Shown one piece after another: positions 44,974 through 53,338 of a DNA stretch of 64,000 nt. The notes under the pieces were generated by a model that was not told the origin of the DNA, did no database searches, and worked only from the letters and a program-made list of their open reading frames with translations. The stretch is taken from assembly GCF_030733745.1 (NCBI RefSeq), contig NZ_JASHIK010000015.1:60307-124306 (forward strand), given 5' to 3'. The stretch comes from Stappia sp. MMSF_3263. Lineage in GTDB: Bacteria > Pseudomonadota > Alphaproteobacteria > Rhizobiales > Stappiaceae. Positions within the stretch are counted from its first letter, which is position 1. Every line of letters begins with the position of its first letter. Both the position numbers and the translations under genes were made by a program.

Positions 44974-46104
44974 TCACGCCTCGCGCGTCGACCGTTGCAA
45001 GAGGGTGTCCCTGATCCGGCCGCTCGCCCGGCCGTCGCCATAGGGATTCTGCGCCCGGGCCATGGCCTGATAGCGATCCGTGTCCGTCAGAAGCGTCGTG
45101 ACCCGGTCCCGGATCCGCTCCGCCGACGAGCCGACGAGCTCGGCGCAGCCAGCGGCAATGCCCTCGGGCCGCTCGGTGACGTCGCGCATGACGAGGACGG
45201 GCTTGCCGAGGCTCGGCGCTTCCTCCTGAACGCCGCCGGAGTCCGACAGGAGCAGGTGGGCCCGATCCATCAGTCGGATAAAGCGGCGGTATTCCTGAGG
45301 CTCCGTGAGGAGCACGTTGGGATGCCCCTTCACGATCTCGAACACGGGCTTGCGCACACGCGGGTTGAGGTGGACGGGATAGAGAAAGCCAACCTCGGGA
45401 TGGTCGCGGGCGAGGGTGGAGATGGCACGGCAGATGTTCTCGAAGCCTTCGCCGAAGTTCTCCCGGCGGTGGCCGGTGATCAACACGAAGCGGGGGTGAC
45501 GTGCCAGGAACTCCGTGATGTCGGACGCCATCTCGGGCGGATCGGCCCGGACGCTCTCGGCCGTTCTCAGCAGGGCATCGATGCCGGTGTTGCCCGTCAC
45601 GACGATGTCGTCTTCGGCGACGCCTTCCTTGCGCAGGTTGTCGGCGGCGCCCTGCGTGGGGGCGAAGTGCACCCCGGCGACAAGACCCGCGACACGCCGG
45701 TTCAGCTCTTCCGGGAAGGGGGCCTGAAGGTCATGGCTGCGCAAGCCGGCCTCGACATGGCCGACCGGTATGCTGAGATAGAACGCGCAAAGTGCCGCCA
45801 CCATGACCGTGGTGGTGTCGCCCTGAACGAGGACCCAGTCCGGTTTCAACCGCTTGAGCTCAGCCTCTATCTTGAGAAAGAGATTGCCGCTCAGCGAGGC
45901 CAAGGTCTGGTCAGGCTGCATCACCGCAAGATCGAGATCCGGCTTCAACCCGAAGTCGGCAAGCGCACGTTCCAGCATTTCCCGATGCTGGCCTGTCGAT
46001 ACCAGGGTGCAAGAAAATGCCTTATGCTCGCGAAGGGCATGGACAAGCGGGGCCATCTTCACGCCCTCGGGGCGTGTTCCGACGATTACGACAACATGGA
46101 TCAT
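44974..46104 (-). CDS. wecB: UDP-N-acetylglucosamine 2-epimerase (non-hydrolysing)
   Basis: A 376-residue epimerase that makes UDP-ManNAc from UDP-GlcNAc. Family motifs: VVIVGTRPEGVKMAPLVHAL, WVLVQGDTTTVMVAALCAFY, HVEAGLRSHDLQAPFPEELN, ITGHRRENFGEGF and LLSDSGGVQEEAPSLGKPVL with RDVTERPEG. ATG 46104 gives the family length; the upstream extension of the frame lies antisense-free but is unrelated. With WecC it supplies UDP-ManNAcA to the surface polysaccharide. The base composition is more GC-rich than the cassette to the left. Confidence 0.94.
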   Translation of the reverse strand: MIHVVVIVGTRPEGVKMAPLVHALREHKAFSCTLVSTGQHREMLERALADFGLKPDLDLAVMQPDQTLASLSGNLFLKIEAELKRLKPDWVLVQGDTTTVMVAALCAFYLSIPVGHVEAGLRSHDLQAPFPEELNRRVAGLVAGVHFAPTQGAADNLRKEGVAEDDIVVTGNTGIDALLRTAESVRADPPEMASDITEFLARHPRFVLITGHRRENFGEGFENICRAISTLARDHPEVGFLYPVHLNPRVRKPVFEIVKGHPNVLLTEPQEYRRFIRLMDRAHLLLSDSGGVQEEAPSLGKPVLVMRDVTERPEGIAAGCAELVGSSAERIRDRVTTLLTDTDRYQAMARAQNPYGDGRASGRIRDTLLQRSTREA

Positions 46105-46123
46105 CCCGGGGCACGATCTCCAT

Positions 46124-47953
46124 TCAATGGGGGGGCTGTTCAAAGAGTATGCGCGCCATTGATGACGTTGATATCTCCCATGTGCGCGATCGCGCGTGGT
46201 GCTGACCGGCGGCTGCAACTTTGGCTCGCTCGGCTGGGTCGCGGGCCAGTCTTTCCATTTGATTTGCGAGCGTGTCAACGTCATGTGAAGGCACAAGGCA
46301 GGCGTTTCCACGGCCTCCCACCAATTCGAACAAGGCAGGGAGATCCGAGACAACCACCGGTTTACCGGTCGCCATTGCCTCAAGCGGTTTCAGGGCGGGC
46401 ACCAAGCGCGTCAGCGGCATATCAATTCTTGGATACACGAAGATGTCGCACAGGCGATAATATTGTGGGACCTCTGCGAAAGGAACCCGGCCGACAAAGC
46501 GCACGCGGGGAACGATGCCTAATTCACCCACGCGATCACCGGCTTGACGTGCGACCGGACCATCGCCGACCAGAAGCAGGTGCGCATCAACGCCGCGCGA
46601 GACAATCTGGCCAAAGGCTTGGATCAAGTCATCTATCCCTTCATAGGCTTCCATCGACCCAATAAAACCAAATATCAGGCTATGCGGCGGGAGCTCCAGC
46701 CGCTGCCGCAGGCCCTCGGGCTCCGGGCCCGGAGAAAAGCGGTCAATGTCGACACCGTTCGGCAGTATGGTTATCCGATTGCCAGGCACACCGCGATTCA
46801 TCAGTTCCTCCTTCACAGGGGAGGAAATGGCAAAGACGCCGGTTGCCTCGCTCGCAACTCGGGTTTCTAGCTGGCGTGATAGATGGAAGCGTTCCGTCTG
46901 CTCCCAACCTCGCATCTTCGAGGCGCTGGTAAACTCCCAAAGGCCGCGAATGTCATAGAAGAACGGCCGGCCGGTGCTGCGTGCCGCGATCAATGCGGGA
47001 AGGGCGTTCACATGATTCGAGCCTGCGATGACGACAGTTGGATTTTCCTGCTCAATAATGCCGGAGAGCTGATCCGCAGCGCTTTCAATGTAGACTGATG
47101 AGGGGGTCTCTCCGACGGAAAGTCCGCGCAGGTGAAGGTAGCGCACCCTCTCGATTTGCTGCTCCAGTGCAGCCTCCATCATGGCCCGGCTATCTCGACG
47201 GTCCCAAGGGTAACCAGGTCTTGTTACACAGGTGACGTTGAAGCCCTGCTTGCTCAAGGCAAGCAGAAGACTGTGCGTTCTGGTGGCATAGCCCGATGTG
47301 TGGTGTGGCAGGCTGAGGTGGGAAACATAGAGGATTCGGTTTGACGGGGCGTCTGCTAAATAACCGATGTTGATCGAAGGGAGCGACGGACCATCTCTTA
47401 GAAGCTTGTATTCGTCCAGTATCTTCTGTCGGGCTAGGTGTCGCCCCCCAGGATGCTTTTGCAGCATATCTGCTGGTTCACTGAGGTTACCTGCGCGATA
47501 GAGCAGGAAAGCTGCCTGCTCGATTATGGCGGGCGAGGCATTGAGGCTCATCGCGAGGCGCACCAGAGAAGCTCCGAGAGCTGGGTGCCCGGAGACTGTC
47601 AGCTCGGCGGCTTGAAGAAGGCTTTCTGCCTGCTGCTGAGCGGGCAGCTCGCTTTCTGCGAGACAGGCGGACAGTCTGGTAATGTCGGCAGTGTCCGCAT
47701 GGACGAGATCGAGAGTGAGGAGCCGCTGTCGTGTAGAGGCGGGCAATTTATGACGCGACTCGCGTTCAAATGCGACTCCAGCAGTTGCATGACTTGCTCG
47801 CCGGTCCAATCGGTGCATCTGATAGAGGCGCCAGGGCAACGCCAGCGCATCCTTCAGGGATGACCTAGCGCGTATCACCAGTTCCCCAACTTGATAGGTC
47901 ACGGTCGCCTGAAGTGCTCGGACATAGCGATCCTGTGCGTCATCGTCTTCCAT
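46124..47953 (-). CDS. glycosyltransferase family 4 with helical N-terminal extension
   Basis: A 609-residue protein. Residues ~1-200 are helical (RQRLLTLDLVHADTADITRL, AESLLQAAELTVSGHPALGA) and may be a repeat-like protein-interaction part. The GT4 domain follows: RILYVSHLSLPHHTSGYATR, FFYDIRGLWEFTSAS, ITILPNGVDIDRFSP, FGFIGSMEAYEGIDDLIQAF and VPALKPLEAMATGKPVVVSD. It resembles the 38243-40345 enzyme in layout. ATG 47953 follows two bases after the GT2 stop; a GTG at 48004 is an alternative overlapping that gene. Seven C on the coding strand sit five codons before the stop. Confidence 0.88.
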   Translation of the reverse strand: MEDDDAQDRYVRALQATVTYQVGELVIRARSSLKDALALPWRLYQMHRLDRRASHATAGVAFERESRHKLPASTRQRLLTLDLVHADTADITRLSACLAESELPAQQQAESLLQAAELTVSGHPALGASLVRLAMSLNASPAIIEQAAFLLYRAGNLSEPADMLQKHPGGRHLARQKILDEYKLLRDGPSLPSINIGYLADAPSNRILYVSHLSLPHHTSGYATRTHSLLLALSKQGFNVTCVTRPGYPWDRRDSRAMMEAALEQQIERVRYLHLRGLSVGETPSSVYIESAADQLSGIIEQENPTVVIAGSNHVNALPALIAARSTGRPFFYDIRGLWEFTSASKMRGWEQTERFHLSRQLETRVASEATGVFAISSPVKEELMNRGVPGNRITILPNGVDIDRFSPGPEPEGLRQRLELPPHSLIFGFIGSMEAYEGIDDLIQAFGQIVSRGVDAHLLLVGDGPVARQAGDRVGELGIVPRVRFVGRVPFAEVPQYYRLCDIFVYPRIDMPLTRLVPALKPLEAMATGKPVVVSDLPALFELVGGRGNACLVPSHDVDTLANQMERLARDPAERAKVAAAGQHHARSRTWEISTSSMARILFEQPPH

Positions 47954-47955
47954 CG

Positions 47956-48798
47956 TCAGCTTCTTCGTCCGGTCAGGAGGGGGAACCGGGCCAATATTTC
48001 GCACAGCGTTCGTTTCAGCCAGCGGTGCCTTACTAAGACAAGGGGAGCTAGATCATCTGCGCCATGGGCACAATAGAGCCGGGTTGCCAAGCGTTGCATC
48101 CTTCGATTTTTGAATCGATGTCGAGCAGCGAAGACATACCCTTTTGCACGAGATCGTGCATTGTTTGAAATACGGAGGGTGGAGTGATTGTTGAAAAGGA
48201 AGTAGTTTTGTAAGTCAAAGTATATATTTTTAGCGACATATAGGACGTCATCGTACATGAGCCAATCTTGTGACGCTGGCGTTTTATGAAATACTATATG
48301 TTGAGCAGCACGACGTCCAAATGTCACCCCGCCAAGAGGGCCGATACGATTGATGAAACGCTGAAATGACAGAAGACGCTGTACTGAAGAACCAACCTTT
48401 TGAGGCTGGTTGGCCGACCAAAAAGAGACCACGCCATTGTTAGCGATAATGAGGCGCGACGTCACGATCATGTCTGGTGCCGGCTCCTGTGCGGTGGCGC
48501 GAATGATGTTGGCTATCCATTCATGACCCAGCAAATCGTCAGAATCATGAAAGTGGATATACTGCCCGGTGGATTGTGCGAAGCCCCTTTGACGGGCACC
48601 TGGAGCTCCCATCGGAGAATTGTTGCGAAGCAGTCTGATATTAGAAGAATTGACAATCTCTAAGGGAGGTTGGCTGCCGTCATCAACAACAATGACTTCA
48701 ACATCACACCGATCCATCATCTGCAAGGTCAATTGCGAAAGGAGCCGATCGAGCATCTCCTGGCGCTGGAGACAAGGAATGACGATGGAAAGTCGCAT
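47956..48798 (-). CDS. glycosyltransferase family 2
   Basis: A 280-residue GT-A-fold transferase. RLSIVIPCLQRQEMLDRLLS, VEVIVVDDGS and YIHFHDSDDLLGHEW (the DxD metal motif) are typical of GT2. The C-terminal part is short and partly AT-rich. The start at 48798 fits the family; the frame is open 11 codons upstream. First gene of the minus-strand operon GT2-GT4-wecB-wecC. Confidence 0.88.
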   Translation of the reverse strand: MRLSIVIPCLQRQEMLDRLLSQLTLQMMDRCDVEVIVVDDGSQPPLEIVNSSNIRLLRNNSPMGAPGARQRGFAQSTGQYIHFHDSDDLLGHEWIANIIRATAQEPAPDMIVTSRLIIANNGVVSFWSANQPQKVGSSVQRLLSFQRFINRIGPLGGVTFGRRAAQHIVFHKTPASQDWLMYDDVLYVAKNIYFDLQNYFLFNNHSTLRISNNARSRAKGYVFAARHRFKNRRMQRLATRLYCAHGADDLAPLVLVRHRWLKRTLCEILARFPLLTGRRS

Positions 48799-49139
48799 GG
48801 GCCCAATTCTTCTTCGTCTGCGTTTCTGCACAATCTAGGCGGCGCTCTACAATATACTCAAGCGTCCCGGTCTTCTGGGGACGTCCGCCCAGTTTTCTAC
48901 GTAGTCTCTTTTGCTGCCGAGCGCCAACTGGACCGGTGTCTGACAATGCGACCTGTCTGCTCTAATCGCAGCGGACACGCTGTCCGTTGTGTCAAAGCAC
49001 CTATGCGGCTTGGGGAAAAACTGCTGCATGCCATTGCGGCTCGCGCGATCACGAGACGATAGCGACACGCATCATGCCTAGCTTGTCCTTTCAATGGAGA
49101 CAATACGCGGAAGGCCGCCGCGCGTGCCTACTCAAATTT
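48799..49139. other. 340 bp without a recognised gene
   Basis: Upstream of the GT2 operon; it should hold that operon's promoter on the minus strand but I see no convincing boxes. Short frames have no family similarity. Confidence 0.35.
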
Positions 49140-49334
49140 AGGTCGCGCGCCAACGGCCGCCGATCAAAGATCCGTGGTTTCGTCGAGCATGTCTTCGCGC
49201 AGCAGAAATCGAGGATGGGCCTGTTGGTGCGCACGATTGGAATGGCGCGGGCCAGGACCAAGATCGGCATGGCCAATCCCGCCTACAACCTGACCCGCTT
49301 CGTCTGGCACCAGGGGAGAACTGCGCCCGCATGA
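49140..49334 (+). pseudogene. IS5-family transposase, C-terminal remnant
   Basis: Encodes NGRRSKIRGFVEHVFAQQKS, RMGLLVRTIGMARARTKIGM and ANPAYNLTRFVWHQ before a stop: the RSxIRxxVEHVFAxQKxRMGL end of IS5-family transposases with the last catalytic Glu. The rest of the transposase is absent here. Confidence 0.85.
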
Positions 49335-49474
49335 GGGGAGGGCGACCAAAGACGCCGCCGCGACGCCGAAATCGGCAATCCACGTCAGCCCAAGCAGCAG
49401 TCAGCGCCGCGCTCTACACGGTGACAGCACTCGTCTCGATTCTCACGGGCCGGAGAAGCCGGTAGTTCGAGATG

Positions 49475-49735
49475 TCCAGGTGCCATGACGGTTCATCAAG
49501 TGCTCAAGATTGTGGTGCTGCACTGCAGGAACGCCGCCCAGTCCATGCTGGTGAACTGGCTGCCCTGGACGGAATGGACCAGAATCTTGCTCTTCGGCTT
49601 TCGACGCCAAACCGCCATAAGCAACGCCTGCAGCACGACGACTGCCTCGCAGCTGATCAGATCCTTGAAGCCCTCAAGGGAAGCAACGTCAAGCCCCGCA
49701 AAATACAGATCGAGCGCCCGGTGGTAATGTAAATC
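49475..49735 (-). pseudogene. IS3-family OrfB catalytic-core remnant
   Basis: On the reverse strand the text HYHRALDLYFAGLDV leads into ALLMAVWRRKPKSKILVHSV, QGSQFTSMDWAAFLQCHNLE and HLMNRHG, matching the IS3-family DDE core (normally LLMAVWRRKPxxxVLVHSDQGSQFTSxDW). The second catalytic Asp (HSDQG) is replaced by Val, and no ends or other domains are present. Confidence 0.8.
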
Positions 49736-49744
49736 TGAAATTTT

Positions 49745-50005
49745 CTATCTTGATCGAAATAGCCGGACGCCAGGGTTCTCGCCGTTGGTAAATTCAACGC
49801 CTTCTGCTTCGAGTGCGCTTCTAAGTTTACTCTGGGTTTCAATTGACACACTGGGGACGTTCCTACCTTCGCTTTCACAGCGCTTTACCGTTGGAACTGA
49901 TACTCCCGCTCGACGGGCAAGCTCTGTCTGGGAGATGCCGATCAAGGCGCGCGCCGCTCGCATTTGTCCTGCTGTCACCAATCGTCGTTGATCCCTTTGG
50001 CTCAT
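49745..50005 (-). CDS. Xre-family regulator
   Basis: An 86-residue Cro/CI-type repressor: QMRAARALIGISQTELARRA then GVSVPTVKRCESEG form the HTH, with a Leu/Glu-rich helix after it (SKLRSALEAEGVEFTNGENP). Small stand-alone proteins of this type commonly repress their own promoter. The start at 50005 lies between the arms of a perfect 13-bp inverted repeat. No target gene is obvious; the neighbour at 50123 is divergent. Confidence 0.82.
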   Translation of the reverse strand: MSQRDQRRLVTAGQMRAARALIGISQTELARRAGVSVPTVKRCESEGRNVPSVSIETQSKLRSALEAEGVEFTNGENPGVRLFRSR

Positions 50006-50029
50006 TCAGTTATGATCCAAAGGGATCAA
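49988..50029. promoter_or_regulatory. 13-bp perfect inverted repeat around the Xre start codon
   Basis: TTGATCCCTTTGG (49988-50000) and CCAAAGGGATCAA (50017-50029) are exact reverse complements separated by 16 bp. The left arm is inside the first codons of the Xre gene, the right arm in its leader. It can serve as a two-site operator or as an RNA hairpin hiding the start codon. Confidence 0.7.
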
Positions 50030-50122
50030 TGCCTTTGGACGCTTGTTCCGAAGTGCGGCTAGACGAGTGTTGTGCCACTGCGCCTAGCCTGACCAAAACC
50101 CAAGCTGTCAGGAGCTCGGATC

Positions 50123-50878
50123 ATGGCTGATTCTGAGATTAGCACGAGTCTGTCTACCGTCACCCGTCGAAGGTTGCTAGCTGGAACGGCATTGGCGGTT
50201 GCCATATGGCCAAACCAAGCAGGCGCGGATCCCCGCAATCCACCGGCCATGGCCGTGTTTGATCCGGCTCTGGCGATCTGGCGCGACTGGAGGGTGGCGC
50301 GTAGCAAAACCCTGTCCGCCTGTCAGCGGCAGCAGCGCCTTGAGCGCGTGTTGTTGGAACGCATGCGGTGCCGGAGGGGACGGACTGACGCTTCGACCGG
50401 GGAGGGAGTTGTTGGCGCCAAGGCGCGGGGAGGGGACGTCGTCCTGCCTGCAAGCGGGTGTGATGATATCGATGCTGGCAGAGATAGCGGACTCAACCGC
50501 TCGTCTTGCCAGGCCGGGTGGGATGCAGAAGACCGGCGGATTGGATATTCTGAGGCTCGGCGGGCGGAATGTGTGGCGGCTGATCGGGAGCAGGCGGTGC
50601 TGCAGCTCTTGATGGGGAGCTCCGCTACCACGCTGGCCGGCATTTTGGGCAAGCTTGATGCTGTCATCTGCGAGGGTGCCCCGTCTGACGACAGCGGTGA
50701 GTTTCCCTGGCCGCAATTGCGCGGCGTATGGGAGGATTTGCGGCGTGTTGGCCAGGCTCTGCAGCCGGACATTTTTGCCGGCAGGGAGTTTGGCGAGGCG
50801 ATATCTGACAAGAGGGAACTGGGCGAGAGGGGCGTCGATATGGTGGATATGTTGGACGCAATGTCTGCAGACGTGTGA
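50123..50878 (+). CDS. conserved hypothetical protein with Tat-like signal
   Basis: A 251-residue protein. The N-terminus (STVTRRRLLAGTALAVAIWP) resembles a Tat or Sec signal with a twin Arg. The body has DPALAIWRDWRVARSKT and a C-terminal MGSSATTLAGILGKLDAVI, then GEFPWPQLRGVWEDLRRVGQ, a pattern I know from small families of rhizobial hypothetical proteins often encoded on plasmids. The function is unknown. AGGAG lies nine bases before the ATG. It is divergent from the Xre gene, so the intergenic repeat may regulate it too. Confidence 0.6.
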   Translation: MADSEISTSLSTVTRRRLLAGTALAVAIWPNQAGADPRNPPAMAVFDPALAIWRDWRVARSKTLSACQRQQRLERVLLERMRCRRGRTDASTGEGVVGAKARGGDVVLPASGCDDIDAGRDSGLNRSSCQAGWDAEDRRIGYSEARRAECVAADREQAVLQLLMGSSATTLAGILGKLDAVICEGAPSDDSGEFPWPQLRGVWEDLRRVGQALQPDIFAGREFGEAISDKRELGERGVDMVDMLDAMSADV

Positions 50879-50884
50879 TCTGCG

Positions 50885-51150
50885 AAAAGCGCGCCCGGGC
50901 CCACTCACTGTGGCACACTGCCAGTGGCGATGCCTGCTTTGTCTCGTGCCAAGGATCCCGACTTTCGGTAGTCGCCAAACGGCGTCTTGATGTCGCCTTC
51001 GGTAAAGCCGTTGATGGCGACGGTGCCGCAGGCGAGCCGGCGCGCGAAATGCATGGCCGGTCGATATCTCGAGTATAGAGCGTCGCATGAAGTCCGTATT
51101 CTGTGCTGTTTGCAACGGCCAATGCCTCCTCGAGCCCCGTCACCGGCCGC
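50885..51150 (-). pseudogene. aldehyde dehydrogenase, C-terminal remnant
   Basis: The reverse strand reads PVTGLEEALAVANSTEYGLH and ATLYTRDID, then in the next frame AMHFARRLACGTVAINGFTE with GDIKTPFGDYRKSG: the C-terminal part of a PuuC-type aldehyde dehydrogenase. One base is missing at CGACCGGCCATG. The catalytic Cys region and everything before it are absent. Confidence 0.75.
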
Positions 51151-51199
51151 ACACACTTTATCTGCCTGTTGCGACGGCGGAGCGGCTTTTATCGGGGAA

Positions 51200-51491
51200 C
51201 CTCTATGATTGGTTTCACCGTGCCGCTATACGCCGCCCTGTACCTGCGCGTTTCTACTGCGCGGTCGAGGCGGGGTTAGGCGTTGCCATTGCGGATGTGG
51301 TTCTTGCCCATCAGGCGATAGAAGACGGGCGCGTTATGGTTCCTTTCCGCAAGGCGGTTTCCACCGGCGTGTCATATTTCATTGTGCGTTGGCCGGCGTT
51401 GCGCCGGAGGCGGCAGGTTCAGATCGTTGAATCCTGGGTTGTGGATAAAATCGCATCCGCGCAGCGCATCATCGCCAGCTATCAGGAATAA
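51200..51491 (+). pseudogene. LysR-type regulator, C-terminal remnant
   Basis: The plus frame encodes ARFYCAVEAGLGVAIADVVL, AHQAIEDGRVMVPFRKAVST and SYFIVRWPALRRRRQVQIVE, then WVVDKI, like the end of the effector-binding domain of GcvA-type LysR regulators. The DNA-binding half is missing. It stands back to back with the aldehyde dehydrogenase remnant. Confidence 0.6.
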
Positions 51492-51952
51492 CGGCGGCAG
51501 ACGGGGCGCAAACCTCCGTCAAGATTGTTTGCGCCGCGGCCAAGGGCTCGGCCGGCGTCGTTGAGGCCATCAATATCTTCTTCAGTGTGGCGTGGGCGTG
51601 GGGTGCTTTGGCTTTGCTGAGCTTGCTGGAAGACAGGACTGGCGTGAAGCTGGCCATTGAGCGTAGCGCCAGTTCCTGTCGTCCGACGAAGGCAGTGGCA
51701 TACTTGATTGGGTCGAGCAGGCTCAACCTCAGGTGCCGGCAGCTATTTGGCCGGTTACGTCCAATGGGTGCAACCATAGTGGTTGTGTCTGCTATTCTGA
51801 GTTGGCATTATGTAATCTCTGGATTCATGAAGAAGCGTCCTTTCCGACGTGTTTGCGGATTGGACAGTCGCTTGAGGGATCGGTGGACGCTGTTCTCGAA
51901 GCTGCAATAGTGGTGGGACCTGCGACCGGCTGGCGGGAAGAATGGGGCAGGG
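51492..51952. other. 460 bp with no recognised gene
   Basis: Only short frames without family similarity on either strand. It probably contains the promoter of the GNAT-like gene, which I cannot place. Confidence 0.35.
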
Positions 51953-52681
51953 GTGGAGCAACACGAAGAAGATCTCCGTCGACAAGATGGCGAGGGGGCA
52001 ACCCAAACAGTGCCGCAGTCGATGCAAGTCGGCATGCCGACGAATAGCGTACCAGAGGCGGGGCCGAGTAGGGCTGCTTCCAGACGCGTGCGGCTGCGGG
52101 TTGTGCGGGATACAGAGTCGGACTATCTCGCTGCACTGGCGCTTGCCAAGGCCCTACACGCGCGAACCCTTTTTCACGACCTCCCATTTAGCGAGGCAAA
52201 GGCGAGGGCGCTCTTTCGGCGGGCGATCGACCGACCTGAGCGCTGCTGCCTAATCTTTGCGGAGATGCCCTGGTATGGCCAGCAAGATTGCGAGACCGAA
52301 GCAAGGTCAACGGATCGCGGTTGGGCCGGTTTTGTTGCCGAGACTGGAGGACCCGCGCCGGACAGTGAAATGCCGGAGCCGACCGGCCTTGCAGGTTTCG
52401 CCTATGTCCAGACGGGTGAGCATTTTTTGGCTGGCGGCAATCTGATCGCGACGGTCCTTGCAATCGGCATCGCCCCCCGGGTTGCCGCCGCGCAGTTGGG
52501 CGGCCGCGTGGCGCTCAGGCTGGTCAAGGCACTACGGCAATGGTCAACAAGGAGAGGCTGCAAGCATCTTCTCGTTCACGCAACAGGTGGGATAGAACCG
52601 GCGAGAACGGACAGGTTCTTTCGCCGCTGCGGGTTTAAGGTATCGGGTGGGAATTATATGTGGACCGTTCTCGATGACTAA
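51953..52681 (+). CDS. GNAT-like acetyltransferase
   Basis: A 242-residue protein. The last ~190 residues look like a GNAT fold: RVRLRVVRDTESDYLAALAL, HDLPFSEAKARALFRRAI, GLAGFAYVQTGEHFLAGGNL, then AIGIAPRVAAAQLGGRVALR (acetyl-CoA loop region) and DRFFRRCGFKVSGGNYMW at the end. GNAT and related acyltransferases accompany some RTX proteins as modifying enzymes, but sequence alone does not link this one to the giant gene downstream, which starts 650 bp later. The GTG start at 51953 is uncertain; ATGs at 52022 and 52034 would remove a low-complexity leader. Confidence 0.6.
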   Translation: MEQHEEDLRRQDGEGATQTVPQSMQVGMPTNSVPEAGPSRAASRRVRLRVVRDTESDYLAALALAKALHARTLFHDLPFSEAKARALFRRAIDRPERCCLIFAEMPWYGQQDCETEARSTDRGWAGFVAETGGPAPDSEMPEPTGLAGFAYVQTGEHFLAGGNLIATVLAIGIAPRVAAAQLGGRVALRLVKALRQWSTRRGCKHLLVHATGGIEPARTDRFFRRCGFKVSGGNYMWTVLDD

Positions 52682-52710
52682 GTTCCATCATGCATTCATA
52701 GGTCTTTGCG

Positions 52711-53322
52711 ATGAAAATGGAAGATAATAAAAGTAATAATAGTTATACGTCCTGGAATGATCAGGATTATGAAGGTTTTTCGAAAGATCTTGGCCGTATA
52801 GCAATAAAATCTTCGGTGTTTTCATTTTTATTTACATGTGGTTTGTGTTTTATATTATTCTTCATGTTTCATGGTAGGGAATATTTTGTTGATTATTTAA
52901 AAATTATTATGATAAAGCCTGTTAATATTAGATTTGAAGATCTAAATAAATACGATTCAATATCTGGATATGTTTATATTATTTCTCTAATTTCATTTGC
53001 AACGTTTACATCTTGGATGGTCTACAAAATTAGCAAGCGCTATATTCATTATTGGGGGTGGCGAGATGATAATTATAAACCAATTGGTCGAAATGCTTTA
53101 TGGGGGGCTTTTTTCAGATTAATATTTTCATGTTTTTTTGTTTATACGTTTTATTTTTATAATTTAGAGGTAAGTGAAAAAAAGTATATAGGTTATCGCG
53201 TTTTTTTCTTGTTTTATTCATTTCCATTTTTGTCGTCGTTGGCTGTGGTGCCTATCGGTATTTTTATGTCCGACATTGTGATTGCTATAGCAAAATATAG
53301 ATTTCAAAATATAGAAAAGTAA
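52711..53322 (+). CDS. AT-rich membrane protein preceding the giant RTX gene
   Basis: A 203-residue protein of unknown family with four hydrophobic segments (SSVFSFLFTCGLCFILFFMF; VYIISLISFATFTSWMV; LWGAFFRLIFSCFFVYTFYF; VFFLFYSFPFLSSLAVVPIG), so an integral membrane protein. Its codon use is strikingly AT-rich compared with all neighbours, a sign of transfer from a low-GC donor. Its stop is 16 bp before the preferred start of the giant gene, so both are almost surely on one message. It could be an immunity, anchoring or export partner, but nothing in the sequence decides. Confidence 0.75.
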   Translation: MKMEDNKSNNSYTSWNDQDYEGFSKDLGRIAIKSSVFSFLFTCGLCFILFFMFHGREYFVDYLKIIMIKPVNIRFEDLNKYDSISGYVYIISLISFATFTSWMVYKISKRYIHYWGWRDDNYKPIGRNALWGAFFRLIFSCFFVYTFYFYNLEVSEKKYIGYRVFFLFYSFPFLSSLAVVPIGIFMSDIVIAIAKYRFQNIEK

Positions 53323-53338
53323 AACCATGGAGAGGTTT

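Noticed and set aside
43776..46665. Long plus-strand frames across wecC and wecB
   Set aside because: Shadows of the two well-recognised minus-strand enzymes.
51953..52681. RTX toxin-activating acyltransferase (HlyC type)
   Set aside because: The sequence fits a general GNAT fold, and HlyC hallmark segments are not visible; the giant protein also lacks an obvious pore-forming toxin domain.
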